Assembly: GCA_021781575.1 (NCBI GenBank)
Contig: JAJXWP010000030.1
Location: 1-56,748, forward strand
DNA from: Pseudomonadota bacterium
GTDB lineage: Bacteria; Pseudomonadota; Alphaproteobacteria; Rhodospirillales; Magnetospirillaceae
Reading direction: 5' to 3'
DNA: 56,748 nt
This document shows positions 1 to 9,171 of this stretch, piece after piece. How positions within the stretch are numbered: position 1 is the stretch's first letter; the number at the start of each line of letters is the position of its first letter. Under the pieces are notes generated by a model. The model saw only the letters and a program-made list of their open reading frames with translations. It ran no database searches and was not told where the DNA came from. The position numbers and the translations under genes are program-made.

Positions 1-2
1 GC

Positions 3-1529
3 ACCCGCGTCGTGTCCGATCGCATCGTCGTCCGGATCACCGCCGACCCGGGCCAATCCTTCCTCGACCGGATGATCGCCCTGGTCGAAGGGGCCAAGCG
101 GCAGAAGACGCCCAACGAGATCGCCCTCACCATCCTGCTGGTCGGCCTGACGCTGATCTTCCTCATCGTCTGCGTCACCCTGCCGGCCTTCGCCGCCTAT
201 TCCAAGGCCGCCCTGCCGGTGGTGTTCGTCATCGCCCTGCTGGTGACGCTGATCCCCACCACCATCGGCGGGCTGTTGTCGGCCATCGGCATCGCCGGCA
301 TGGACCGCCTGGTGAAGTTCAACGTCATCGCCAAGTCGGGCCGCGCCGTCGAGGCGGCCGGCGACATCGACGTGCTGCTCCTGGACAAGACCGGCACCAT
401 CACTCTGGGCAACCGCCAGGCCGCCGAGTTCATCCCGCTGCCCGAGGTCAACGAACGTGAACTGGCTGAGGCGGCGTTCCTCGCCTCGCTGGCCGACGAG
501 ACCCCCGAGGGCAAGTCCATCGTCGCCCTGGCGGTCCAGCGCTTCGGCCTGCAGGAAACCGAGGTGCGGCCGGACACCATGACCTTCATCCCGTTTTCCG
601 CCCATACCCGAATGAGCGGCGTCGATCTTCCGGAGCAGTCGGTGCGCAAGGGCGCCGTCGACTCGATGCTCAAATGGTCGGCCGACCTGGCCGGGGGCGG
701 CACGGTGACGGTGACCCCGCGCGACTTGAACCTGGCGGTGGAACGGGTCGGCAAGGCCGGCGGCACGCCGCTGGTGGTCGGCAAGAACGGCCGGCTGCTG
801 GGCGTCATCTATCTGAAGGACATCATCAAGCCGGGCATCCGTCAGCGCTTCCAGACCCTGCGCAAGATGGGCATCCGCACGGTGATGATCACCGGCGACA
901 ACCCGTTGACCGCCGCCGCCATCGCCGCCGAGGCCGGGGTCGACGACTTCCTGGCCGAGGCGACGCCGGAACGCAAGCTGGCGCTGATTCGCGAGGAACA
1001 GGGCAAGGGACGGCTGGTCGCCATGTGCGGCGACGGCTCGAACGACGCCCCCGCATTGGCCCAGGCCGATGTCGGCGTGGCGATGAACACCGGCACCCAG
1101 GCGGCGCGCGAGGCCGGCAACATGGTCGATCTGGAAAGCGACCCGACCAAGCTGATCGAGATCGTCATGATCGGCAAACAATTGCTGATGAGCCGCGGCT
1201 CGCTCACCACCTTCTCGATCGCCAATGATGTGGCCAAATACTTCGCCATCATCCCGGCCCTGTTCATCGCCAGCTATCCGCAGCTGGAGGCCTTGAACAT
1301 CATGCACCTGGCCAGCCCGCAAAGCGCCATCCTGTCGGCCATCATCTTCAATGCCCTGATCATCATCGCCCTGATCCCGCTGGCGCTGAAGGGCGTGAAA
1401 TACCGACCGGCCAGCGCCGAGACGCTGCTGCGCCGCAATCTGTTGATCTACGGTCTCGGCGGACTGGCGGTCCCGTTCTTCGGCATCAAGGCCATCGACA
1501 TGATCGTCGCCGCCCTCGGATTGGCCTAA
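3..1529 (+). CDS. kdpB: K+-transporting ATPase subunit B, 5' truncated by window edge
   Basis: Catalytic P-type ATPase subunit of the high-affinity Kdp potassium uptake complex in the inner membrane. The frame is open to the window edge, so the first part of the protein (about 180 residues compared with the usual ~680, including the early membrane helices and most of the actuator domain) lies outside. Visible are the phosphorylation motif DKTGTIT with its Asp codon at 384-386, the hinge motif [34 protein letters not shown] of the P domain, and the C-terminal helices. kdpC follows after 22 bp and kdpD/kdpE after that, so this is the end of a kdpABCDE operon; kdpA must lie to the left. Confidence 0.97.
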   Translation, partial: TRVVSDRIVVRITADPGQSFLDRMIALVEGAKRQKTPNEIALTILLVGLTLIFLIVCVTLPAFAAYSKAALPVVFVIALLVTLIPTTIGGLLSAIGIAGMDRLVKFNVIAKSGRAVEAAGDIDVLLLDKTGTITLGNRQAAEFIPLPEVNERELAEAAFLASLADETPEGKSIVALAVQRFGLQETEVRPDTMTFIPFSAHTRMSGVDLPEQSVRKGAVDSMLKWSADLAGGGTVTVTPRDLNLAVERVGKAGGTPLVVGKNGRLLGVIYLKDIIKPGIRQRFQTLRKMGIRTVMITGDNPLTAAAIAAEAGVDDFLAEATPERKLALIREEQGKGRLVAMCGDGSNDAPALAQADVGVAMNTGTQAAREAGNMVDLESDPTKLIEIVMIGKQLLMSRGSLTTFSIANDVAKYFAIIPALFIASYPQLEALNIMHLASPQSAILSAIIFNALIIIALIPLALKGVKYRPASAETLLRRNLLIYGLGGLAVPFFGIKAIDMIVAALGLA

Positions 1530-1551
1530 CGAAAAAACGGAATACATTCCC

Positions 1552-2166
1552 ATGTTGAAGCAGATGAAACAGGCCATTCTTGCCACGGCGGTGCTCACCC
1601 TGCTGCTGGGCCTAGGCTATCCCCTGGCGATGACCGGCTTGGCCCAGGCGCTGTTTCCCGCCCAAGCCCATGGCAGCCTGATCGACAAGAACGGCCATGT
1701 GGTCGGATCGGCTCTAATCGGCCAGAACTTCACCAAGCCTGAATATTTCCATGGCCGCCCCTCGGCCACCACCGACACCGATCCCAACGACTCCACCAGG
1801 CAGGTGCCGTCACCCTACAACGCCGCCAGTTCAAACGCGTCGAACTATGCCCCAACGGCAAAAAACCTGGTCAGCGATGTGCAGTCGCGGGTTGCCGCGC
1901 TGAAGGTCGAAAACCCCCATGCCCGAATCCCGATCCCGGTGGATCTGGTCACGACGTCCGGCAGCGGCTTGGACCCGGATATCTCGCCGGCTGCCGCCGA
2001 GTACCAGCTGCCGCGCGTTGCCGCTGCCCGGCACATCCCGGAGGCCGAACTGCGCAAACTGGTGGCCGGGCTGACCGAACAGCCAACCTATGGCGTACTG
2101 GGCGAGGCGCGGGTCAATGTGCTGAGACTTAATCTGGCCTTGGATGAAAACTATCCACGGCGCTGA
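1552..2166 (+). CDS. kdpC: K+-transporting ATPase subunit C
   Basis: Small subunit of the KdpFABC potassium pump, 204 aa, normal length. One N-terminal membrane helix (about residues 8-30) is followed by a periplasmic domain with the family block GSALIGQNFTKPEYFHGRPS, where the conserved GQ and F-x-GRPS features are clear. The family is thought to stabilise the KdpB-nucleotide interaction. It starts 22 bp after kdpB, which fits co-translation. A 136-bp spacer separates it from kdpD; I see no strong promoter or terminator in that spacer. Confidence 0.97.
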   Translation: MLKQMKQAILATAVLTLLLGLGYPLAMTGLAQALFPAQAHGSLIDKNGHVVGSALIGQNFTKPEYFHGRPSATTDTDPNDSTRQVPSPYNAASSNASNYAPTAKNLVSDVQSRVAALKVENPHARIPIPVDLVTTSGSGLDPDISPAAAEYQLPRVAAARHIPEAELRKLVAGLTEQPTYGVLGEARVNVLRLNLALDENYPRR

Positions 2167-2302
2167 CGCACCGACGCCGGCCGAGGGAATTTTGCGCGGG
2201 CTGTGGATTATGGTAACACCGTTGAACACCGACAACAGTTCCCACCGGCTCGTGTCCGTGATTGCCTGCATCCATTACCGTTGCTGAGTCACCCTGCTGC
2301 CC

Positions 2303-5005
2303 ATGGCCGATAACGACCGCGATGACAGACCGTCTCCCGATGCGCTTCTGGCCGAAGCGCAACGCGAGATGCGCGGTCGCCTGAAGATCTTCCTGGGAGC
2401 CGCACCCGGTGTCGGCAAAACCTATGCCATGCTGGAAACCGCCCACGAGCGACGGCGGGAGAACATCGACGTCGTCGTCGGCGTGGTGGAGACCCATGGC
2501 CGGCGAGAAACCGAGCAGCTGGTCGCCGGGCTGGAGGTGCTGCCGCTCAAGACCGTCGAATATCGGGGCCGGGTGTTCCACGAAATGGACCTGGACGCCA
2601 TCATCGCCCGCCAGCCGAAGTTCGTCCTGGTGGATGAACTGGCCCACACCAACGTGCCGGGCAGCCGCCACGTCAAACGCTATCAGGACGTCGAAGACAT
2701 CCTGGCGGCCGGCATCAATGTCTATTCCACCCTCAATATCCAGCATATCGAAAGCCTGAACGACGTCATCGAACGGATCGCCGGCATCAAGGTGCGGGAG
2801 ACCCTGCCCGACAGCGTGCTCGCCGGCGCCGACGAAATCGAGCTGATCGATCTGCCGCCCGAGGATCTGCTCAAACGGCTGGCCGAAGGCAAGGTCTACG
2901 TGCCCGAACAGGCGCGCCGCGCCACCCAGCATTTCTTTTCGCCGGGCAATCTGACGGCGCTACGCGAAATGGCTTTGCGCCACGCCGCCGAGCGGGTGGA
3001 CGCTCAAATGCTGAGCTATATGCGGGCCCACGCCATCTCCGGCCCATGGCCGGCCCGTGAACGGATCCTGGTCTGCGTCGGCGACGACGTGGCGGCATCG
3101 AAGCTGGTGCGGGTCGCCAAACGGGTGGCCGAACGCCGGGGCGCCCCCTGGGTCGCCGTCTATGTCGAAACCCACAACCACATGGCCCTGTCCGAGCAGG
3201 ACAAGGACCGCATCGCCCAGGCGTTGCGCCTGGCCGAGCAGCTGGGCGGCGAGGCAGTGACCCTGCAGGGCGAGGATGTCACGGCGGAAATCCTCGGCTA
3301 CGCCAAGGATCACAATTGCACCCAGTTGATTGTCGGACGGACGCGTCGGCATGGCTGGAAGCGGCTGTTCGGCAGCACGGTGACCGAACGACTGGTCGCC
3401 CAGAGCGGCTTTTTCGACGTCCTGCTGGTCGGCGGCGAGGATTCGGAAAAGGTGCCGCCGGGCATCCAGACCCAGCCGTCGGCAGAGAAACTCGACTGGC
3501 TGGCCTATCTGCTGGCCGCCGTTGGCGTCGGCGTGGCGACGGGGATCGGCTTCCTGATCGATTTCTGGCTTCCGTTGCCCAATATCTCGGTGGGCTTCCT
3601 CGTCGCCGTGGTCTTGATCGCGACCAAGCTCGGGCGCGGCCCCGCGGTATTCGCCTCGGTCGCCAGCTTCCTGTCCTTCAACTTCTTCTTTACCGAGCCG
3701 CGGTTCAGTCTGGCCTTTTCGGATTCCGAGAACATACTGACCATGGTGTTCTTCCTCATCGCCGCCATGATCGTCAGCAATCTGGCCGGCCGGGTGCAGG
3801 CCCAGGTGGACGCCACCAAACTATCGGCGCGCCGCACCTCCAATCTCTACGACTTCAGCCGCAAGATCGCCGCCGCGGCGACGCGCGACGACGTGCTGTG
3901 GGCGGTGGTCCATCATGTCGCCGCCACCATCCACGGCAAGTCGCTGGTGCTGCTGCCGGCCGACGGCCGGCTGGACATCGCCGCCGGCTATCCGCCCGAG
4001 GACCAGATCAGCGAAAAGGATACCGCGGCCGCCGACTGGACCTGGAGCCGCGGCCGGCCGGCCGGCCGCGGCTCGACCACTCTGCCCGCCTGCGACTGGC
4101 TGTTCCTGCCGCTGAAGACTGCCCGCGGCCCGGCGGGCGTTCTGGGCATCCAGATGGAGGGCCAGGATCTGCTGGCGCCGGAAGACAGCCGACTGCTGGA
4201 AACACTGGCCGACCAGGCGGCGGTGGCGATCGAACGCACCACCCTGGTGGCCGATGTCGAGGCGGCCCGGCTGGCGACCGAGACCGAGCGCCTGCGGGGA
4301 GCGCTGCTGTCCTCCCTGTCGCACGATCTGCGCACACCCCTGGTGTCGATTCTGGGAGCCGCCACCAGCCTGATCAATTACGAGGATGACCTGTCGCCGA
4401 CTGACCGCCGCGAACTGGCCCACACCATCCAGGAGGAGGCGGAACGCCTCAACCGCTTCGTCCAGAATCTCTTGGACATGACCCGCCTCGGCTCGGGCGC
4501 CCTCAAGCCCAATGCCGATTGGGCCGATTTGCGCGACATCGCCCATGCCGCGGCCGAGCGCGCCGGCAAGCTCTTGAAGGGCCGGCAGATCCGCGTCGAC
4601 ATCGACGACTCGGTTCCCTTGATCTGCGTCGATTCGGTTCTGCTTGAACAGGTGTTCTTCAATCTCCTCGACAATGCCTGCAAATATTCGCCGCCCGCCA
4701 GCACGGTGACCATCTGGGGGCGCGGCCGCCCGCATCAGGTGCTGGTCGAGATCTGCGACCAGGGACCCGGCATCCCCGAAACCGACCGCGAGCGCATTTT
4801 CGACATGTTCTATCGGGTCGACGCCGCCGACACGCAGACGGCCGGAACCGGCCTGGGGCTGGCCATCTGCCGTGGCATCATCGAAGCCCACGGCGGCACC
4901 ATCAGGGCCGAACCGGGGATCAACGGCGCCGGCACCTGCATCGTCGTGGCGCTGCCCCGCGCCGAGCCGCCGCCGGCCGCCGACGCGGCGGAACAGGGGG
5001 CATAG
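2303..5005 (+). CDS. kdpD: Osmosensitive K+ channel sensor histidine kinase KdpD
   Basis: Membrane sensor kinase controlling kdp expression, 900 aa, full length. Domains in order: cytoplasmic KdpD domain with P-loop GAAPGVGKT (residues ~32-40) and VLVDELAHTNVPGSRH; a universal-stress-protein-like domain (~250-375); four transmembrane helices (~395-490); a GAF-like region; a HisKA domain with phospho-acceptor His in LSHDLRTPL near residue 674; and a HATPase_c domain with the N box NLLDNACKYS and G boxes DQGPGIP and GTGLGLAIC. No clear Shine-Dalgarno precedes the ATG. kdpE follows after 6 bp, so the two-component pair is translated together. Confidence 0.97.
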   Translation: MADNDRDDRPSPDALLAEAQREMRGRLKIFLGAAPGVGKTYAMLETAHERRRENIDVVVGVVETHGRRETEQLVAGLEVLPLKTVEYRGRVFHEMDLDAIIARQPKFVLVDELAHTNVPGSRHVKRYQDVEDILAAGINVYSTLNIQHIESLNDVIERIAGIKVRETLPDSVLAGADEIELIDLPPEDLLKRLAEGKVYVPEQARRATQHFFSPGNLTALREMALRHAAERVDAQMLSYMRAHAISGPWPARERILVCVGDDVAASKLVRVAKRVAERRGAPWVAVYVETHNHMALSEQDKDRIAQALRLAEQLGGEAVTLQGEDVTAEILGYAKDHNCTQLIVGRTRRHGWKRLFGSTVTERLVAQSGFFDVLLVGGEDSEKVPPGIQTQPSAEKLDWLAYLLAAVGVGVATGIGFLIDFWLPLPNISVGFLVAVVLIATKLGRGPAVFASVASFLSFNFFFTEPRFSLAFSDSENILTMVFFLIAAMIVSNLAGRVQAQVDATKLSARRTSNLYDFSRKIAAAATRDDVLWAVVHHVAATIHGKSLVLLPADGRLDIAAGYPPEDQISEKDTAAADWTWSRGRPAGRGSTTLPACDWLFLPLKTARGPAGVLGIQMEGQDLLAPEDSRLLETLADQAAVAIERTTLVADVEAARLATETERLRGALLSSLSHDLRTPLVSILGAATSLINYEDDLSPTDRRELAHTIQEEAERLNRFVQNLLDMTRLGSGALKPNADWADLRDIAHAAAERAGKLLKGRQIRVDIDDSVPLICVDSVLLEQVFFNLLDNACKYSPPASTVTIWGRGRPHQVLVEICDQGPGIPETDRERIFDMFYRVDAADTQTAGTGLGLAICRGIIEAHGGTIRAEPGINGAGTCIVVALPRAEPPPAADAAEQGA

Positions 5006-5011
5006 AAGGTC

Positions 5012-5692
5012 ATGGCGACGATCCTGGTGGTCGACGACGAAGCGCAAATCCGCAAGTTCATGCGCATCAGCCTGGGCGCCAGCGGCCATCAGGTGATCGA
5101 GGCGGAAGATGCCGGGGCCGGCATCGATCTGGTGCGGAGCACGGGGGTCGACCTGGTCATCCTCGACCTCGGGCTGCCGGACATGGACGGCCAGGACGCC
5201 ATTTCGGCCATCCGCGAACGGTCCACCGTCCCCATCATCGTCCTGTCGGTGCGGGCCCAGGAGGTGGACAAGGTCGAGGCCCTGGATCGGGGGGCCGACG
5301 ACTATGTGGTCAAACCGTTCGGCATCGGCGAATTGATGGCCCGGGTGCGGGTGGCCCTGCGCCAGAAGCAGTCGGGCCGCGCCGACCCTGCCGCTTTGCA
5401 GGTGGGCAGCCTGACCATGGATTTCGTCCGCCGGGTGATCACCCGCGACCAGATCGAGGTGCATCTGTCGAAACGCGAATACGCGCTGCTGCAGTTCCTT
5501 GCCGCCACACCGGATCATGTGCTCACCCACAGACAGATCCTGAAGGCGGTGTGGGGGCCGGCACATGTCGACGATACGGCGTATTTGCGCGTCTACATCA
5601 ACCAGTTGCGGCAGAAGCTGGAGGTCGACCCGACAGCGCCCCGCATCATCGTCACCGAGCCGGGTGTGGGTTACCGCCTGGTGACGTCCTAA
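5012..5692 (+). CDS. kdpE: KDP operon response regulator KdpE
   Basis: OmpR/PhoB-type response regulator, 226 aa. The receiver domain (residues 1-~120) has the acidic pocket VVDDEA, the phospho-acceptor Asp in LVILDLGLPDMDG (about residue 52) and the conserved Lys in VVKPFG. The C-terminal winged-helix domain includes LSKREYALLQFLA and the recognition region THRQILKAVWG. It lies 6 bp after kdpD and partners it. The known role is activation of kdpFABC when potassium is scarce. The operator itself is presumably upstream of kdpA, outside this window. Confidence 0.97.
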   Translation: MATILVVDDEAQIRKFMRISLGASGHQVIEAEDAGAGIDLVRSTGVDLVILDLGLPDMDGQDAISAIRERSTVPIIVLSVRAQEVDKVEALDRGADDYVVKPFGIGELMARVRVALRQKQSGRADPAALQVGSLTMDFVRRVITRDQIEVHLSKREYALLQFLAATPDHVLTHRQILKAVWGPAHVDDTAYLRVYINQLRQKLEVDPTAPRIIVTEPGVGYRLVTS

Positions 5693-5775
5693 CCCGGGAA
5701 GACGAGGCGGTACAAAGGAATTGGAAGGCCGGTGCTTCGCCATTATGGTACCGGCATGAGCCCGATGGCCTGCCC

Positions 5776-6462
5776 ATGCTCCCTTGGCTGAAGCGTCACG
5801 GCCGCCGATTGGCCGCCTGGGTGGTTGCTCTCGGCTTTGGAATACCGCTGGTCCTGACCCTGGCTTATCGCTTCGTCGCACCTCCCATCACCCCTTTGAT
5901 GCTGATCCGCATGGTGCAGGGCGAAGGACTGCAGCGGCATTGGGTATCCATCGAGTCGGTCTCGCCGATGCTGATGCGGGCGGTGGTCGCTTCCGAGGAT
6001 GCCAGGTTCTGCTCTCACCATGGCTTCGATTGGCATGCCATCGATCATGCCATCGACAGCTACGAGGAGGGCGGCCGGCTGTTGGGGGCCAGCACCATCT
6101 CCATGCAGACCGCGAAGAATGTCTTTCTATGGCCCGGACGCAATTTCCTGCGCAAGGGCCTGGAGGCCGGTCTGACTGTGCTGATCGAGGCGATCTGGGG
6201 CAAACGCCGGATCATGGAGGTCTATCTGAACGTCATCGAATGGGGGCCCGGCATCTACGGTGCGGAAGCTGCCGCCAACCACTATTTCCACAAGCCCGCC
6301 CTGCGCCTGACCCGCCGCGAAGCGGCGGAACTGGCCGCCGTTCTGCCGAACCCCCTGCACTGGTCTCCGATCCGGCCCGACGCTCGGGTCGAAGGGCGCA
6401 TCCGGCTGATCGAGGCACGGATGGTCCATGCGGCGGTGTGGCCGCAGAAGGTGTGCCGATGA
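5776..6462 (+). CDS. mtgA: Monofunctional biosynthetic peptidoglycan transglycosylase
   Basis: GT51 glycosyltransferase that polymerises lipid II into glycan strands on the periplasmic face, 228 aa from the ATG chosen here. Membrane anchor at about residues 13-34. Catalytic Glu in VASEDARFCSHHGFD (Glu74) and the second family block STISMQTAKNVFLW. No transpeptidase domain is present. The frame is open further upstream but would run through the end of kdpE, so the ATG just before the hydrophobic anchor is preferred. The stop codon overlaps the murI start (ATGA), implying translational coupling of two cell-wall genes. Confidence 0.94.
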   Translation: MLPWLKRHGRRLAAWVVALGFGIPLVLTLAYRFVAPPITPLMLIRMVQGEGLQRHWVSIESVSPMLMRAVVASEDARFCSHHGFDWHAIDHAIDSYEEGGRLLGASTISMQTAKNVFLWPGRNFLRKGLEAGLTVLIEAIWGKRRIMEVYLNVIEWGPGIYGAEAAANHYFHKPALRLTRREAAELAAVLPNPLHWSPIRPDARVEGRIRLIEARMVHAAVWPQKVCR

Positions 6463-7304
6463 TCGGCGTCTTCGATTCGGGCTATGGTGGCCTGACGGTA
6501 TTGCGAGCCCTTCTCCGCTCCTTGCCCGACCGTTCCTTCCTGTATTTCGGCGACCACGCATTGGCCCCTTACGGCAACCGCAGCGCCGAGGATATCTACG
6601 ACCTGACCACGGCGGCCGTCGAACGGCTGTTCGGCCTGGGCTGTCGGCTGGTGGTGGTGGCCTGCAACACGGCGGCAGCCACCAGCCTGCGGCGCCTGCA
6701 GCAGCAGTGGCTGCCGGACCGTCATCCCGAGCGGCGCGTCCTCGGCGTGCTGGTGCCGGTCGTTGAAGCGATCACCGGGGTATCCTGGATGGCCGCCGCT
6801 CCGCTTCGGCGCAACGGGGGTGGCGAGCGGACCGTGGCCGTTTTCGCCACCCGCCAAACGGTGCTCAGCAATGCCTATCCGGTGGAGATCGGCAAGCGGG
6901 CGCCCGAGGTAAGGGTCGTCCAGCAAGCCTGTCCGGCGTTGGTCGATTTGATCGAAGCCGGCGGGACGGATCACTCCATCCGCGCCGCCGTCGAAGGCTA
7001 CGTCGCCGAATTGATGCGCAGGCTGCCGGGCGGCCGGCCCGACGCGGCGGTGCTCGGATGCACGCACTACCCGCTGATCGCCGAGCTTTTCGTCGAGGCG
7101 CTGCCGCCCGGCGTCGACGTCCTGTCGCAGCCCGATCTGGTCGCCCGCAGCTTGGCCGCCTATCTGTCGCGCCACCCCGACCTGGACAGCTGTGACAAGG
7201 TGCCACAGGCGCATTTCCTGACCAGCGGCGACCCCGCGCAGGTGTCGCGGCGAAGCACCGCCTTTCTCGGCCGCCATGTCCGTTTCCGCGGCGCATCGGG
7301 CTGA
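6459..7304 (+). CDS. murI: Glutamate racemase
   Basis: Converts L-glutamate to D-glutamate for peptidoglycan, cofactor-independent, cytoplasmic, 281 aa. Both catalytic cysteines are present: VVVACNTAA (Cys69) and VLGCTHYPL (Cys201). The N-terminal substrate motif is FDSGYGGLTV. The ATG overlaps the mtgA stop by 4 nt, which fixes the start. A 256-bp non-coding stretch follows before gpmI. Confidence 0.96.
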   Translation: MIGVFDSGYGGLTVLRALLRSLPDRSFLYFGDHALAPYGNRSAEDIYDLTTAAVERLFGLGCRLVVVACNTAAATSLRRLQQQWLPDRHPERRVLGVLVPVVEAITGVSWMAAAPLRRNGGGERTVAVFATRQTVLSNAYPVEIGKRAPEVRVVQQACPALVDLIEAGGTDHSIRAAVEGYVAELMRRLPGGRPDAAVLGCTHYPLIAELFVEALPPGVDVLSQPDLVARSLAAYLSRHPDLDSCDKVPQAHFLTSGDPAQVSRRSTAFLGRHVRFRGASG

Positions 7305-7378
7305 GGCCGCCACGCATCGGACGGATCGTTCTTCGGCCGATCGCGTCCCCTGGCAATCGGCTCCAGGCCCTGGCTGAT

Positions 7379-7399
7379 TTGAAAAGATCGCTTTTTCAA
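7379..7399 (+). terminator. Weak AT-rich stem-loop after murI
   Basis: TTGAAAAG and CTTTTTCAA form a stem around ATCG, with one bulged base, 75 bp past the murI stop. The right arm contains a T run. It is AT-rich and therefore a weak terminator; its position in the only sizeable gap between murI and gpmI is the main support. Confidence 0.3.
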
Positions 7400-7486
7400 G
7401 GTTCAACACCGCTCGCCGCCGCCCGGTTCGGCAAGCGGAAAATCTCCTTGCTTGCAGGATGCTCTAGGGCGAAGGCCGATCGCCGC

Positions 7487-7515
7487 TTGACCGGACGTCG
7501 CGGCGGGTGTAGGGC
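7487..7515 (+). promoter_or_regulatory. Putative promoter of the gpmI-envC-ctpA group
   Basis: TTGACC, 17-bp spacer, TAGGGC, ending about 45 bp before the gpmI ATG. The -35 matches the sigma-70 consensus well and the -10 poorly. It lies in the 256-bp gap between murI and gpmI. The rest of the gap holds the hairpin at 7379 and no convincing gene. Confidence 0.3.
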
Positions 7516-7560
7516 GGCGTCGGCGTGGCAATGCCAGGTGAATTGGCTTATATATCGGCG

Positions 7561-9171
7561 ATGACCAGACAGACCCCATCCCCCACCCCTTCGACCCCAT
7601 CCCCCGTCCGCCCCCGCCCGGTCGTCCTTTGCATCCTCGACGGCTGGGGATACCGTGCCGAGCGGAACGACAACGCCATCGCTTTGGCGAGCACGCCGGT
7701 ATGGAACGAGCTTTGGTCGGAAGCGCCCCACGCTTTCCTCGAGACCTCGGGCTTGGCGGTCGGGCTGCCGGACGGCCAGATGGGCAATTCCGAGGTCGGG
7801 CACATGAACCTGGGCGCCGGGCGGGTGGTGATGCAGGATCTGCCCCGCATCGACCAGGCCGTTGCCGACGGCAGCCTGGCATCCAATCGCGCCCTGCGAC
7901 AAACCATCGACGCCTTGAAGGCGAGCGGCGGCACCGCTCACCTTCTCGGCCTGCTGTCGCCCGGCGGGGTCCATTCCCATCAGGGCCATATGGTGGCCTT
8001 GGCGCGACTGATCGCCGATGCCGGGGTGCCGGTGGCCGTTCACGCCTTCCTCGACGGACGCGACACTCCCCCGTCCTCGGCCAAGGGTTTCGTCGAGACT
8101 TTCCTTGCCGCGGTGGCCGGCCATGCCGTCCGCATCGCCACCGTCAGCGGCCGCTATTACGCCATGGATCGTGACAAGCGCTGGGATCGGGTGGCCCTCG
8201 CCTATCAGGCCATGGTCGATGCGGAGGCGCCGCGCGCGGCGGACCCCTTGGCCGCCATCCAAAGCTCTTATCGGGCCGGCAAGACCGACGAATTCGTCCT
8301 GCCCGTGGTCATCGGCGATTATTCCGGCATGCGCGACGGCGACGCCCTGATCATGGCCAATTTCCGTGCCGACCGCGCCCGCGAGATCCTTTCGGCGCTG
8401 GTCGACCCGGCGTTTGATGGCTTCTCCCGGCGGCGCCGGCCGGAATTCTCGGCACGCCTCGGCATGGCCGAGTATTCGACCGAGCTGAATCGCTTCTTCA
8501 CCGCCCTGTTTCCTGCCGAAGGCCTGACACATATCCTGGGCGAGGTGGTGTGCGACGCCGGCATGTCGCAGCTGCGCATCGCCGAGACCGAGAAATATGC
8601 CCATGTCACCTTCTTCTTTAATGGGGGACGCGAGCAGGTCTTCCCCCGCGAAGACCGCATCCTGGTGCCCAGCCCGAAAGTGCCGACCTACGACCTGCAG
8701 CCGGAAATGGCGGCGCCGGAAGTGACCGACCGACTGGTGGAAGCCGTCGGCAGCGGCAAATACGACCTGGTGGTGGTGAATTATGCCAACGGCGACATGG
8801 TCGGCCATACCGGCATGCTCGAAGCGGCGATCAAGGCGGCCGAGACCATCGACGCCTGCCTCGGCCGGCTGCTGTCCGCCGTAACCAGGGCCGGCGGCGT
8901 GCTGCTGATTACCGCCGACCACGGCAATGCCGAGCTCATGCGCGACCCGGCCACCGGCGAACCGCACACCGCCCATACCGTCGGCAAGGTGCCGGTGGTG
9001 CTGGCCGGTAGCACGGCCGGCGCCCGAGGGTTGCGCGACGGCCGGCTGGCCGACGTGGCGCCGACCTTGCTGACGCTGCTTGGCCTGCCCCAACCGGCCG
9101 AAATGACCGGGCGCTCCCTGCTGACCGAGGCTGCCGCACCGCCCGCGCCGCCGCTCCGTGCCATCGGCTGA
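7561..9171 (+). CDS. gpmI: 2,3-bisphosphoglycerate-independent phosphoglycerate mutase
   Basis: Interconverts 3- and 2-phosphoglycerate in glycolysis/gluconeogenesis; binuclear metal enzyme of the alkaline phosphatase superfamily, 536 aa. Catalytic Ser77 in GQMGNSEVGHMN, metal ligands in LCILDGWG, and the C-terminal metal block ITADHGNAELM. Residues 4-20 are an unusual Pro/Ser/Thr/Arg tail encoded by a C-rich repeated stretch, making it longer than the usual ~510 aa. An in-frame ATG at 7525 is possible, but neither start has a clear Shine-Dalgarno, and 7561 gives the shorter N-terminus. The next gene starts inside this one. Confidence 0.96.
   Translation: MTRQTPSPTPSTPSPVRPRPVVLCILDGWGYRAERNDNAIALASTPVWNELWSEAPHAFLETSGLAVGLPDGQMGNSEVGHMNLGAGRVVMQDLPRIDQAVADGSLASNRALRQTIDALKASGGTAHLLGLLSPGGVHSHQGHMVALARLIADAGVPVAVHAFLDGRDTPPSSAKGFVETFLAAVAGHAVRIATVSGRYYAMDRDKRWDRVALAYQAMVDAEAPRAADPLAAIQSSYRAGKTDEFVLPVVIGDYSGMRDGDALIMANFRADRAREILSALVDPAFDGFSRRRRPEFSARLGMAEYSTELNRFFTALFPAEGLTHILGEVVCDAGMSQLRIAETEKYAHVTFFFNGGREQVFPREDRILVPSPKVPTYDLQPEMAAPEVTDRLVEAVGSGKYDLVVVNYANGDMVGHTGMLEAAIKAAETIDACLGRLLSAVTRAGGVLLITADHGNAELMRDPATGEPHTAHTVGKVPVVLAGSTAGARGLRDGRLADVAPTLLTLLGLPQPAEMTGRSLLTEAAAPPAPPLRAIG
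7572..7619 (-). repeat. 13-bp direct repeat and G-rich template strand at gpmI 5' end
   Basis: GACCCCATCCCCC occurs at 7572-7584 and again at 7593-7605, exactly 21 bp apart (seven codons). On the minus (template) strand the stretch reads as seven runs of three to five G separated by 1-5 nt or slightly more, which fits a potential intramolecular G-quadruplex. It encodes the extra N-terminal tail of GpmI. Confidence 0.7.

Noticed and set aside
3821-5881. 686-codon open frame on the minus strand across kdpD/kdpE/mtgA
   Set aside because: Antisense to three clear genes; composition is Arg/Gly/His/Asp-rich as expected for the reverse of high-GC coding DNA, and no domain is recognisable.
7379-7564. 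61-codon frame in the murI-gpmI gap
   Set aside because: TTG start, no Shine-Dalgarno, Arg-rich composition and overlap with the gpmI start; no sign of selection visible.
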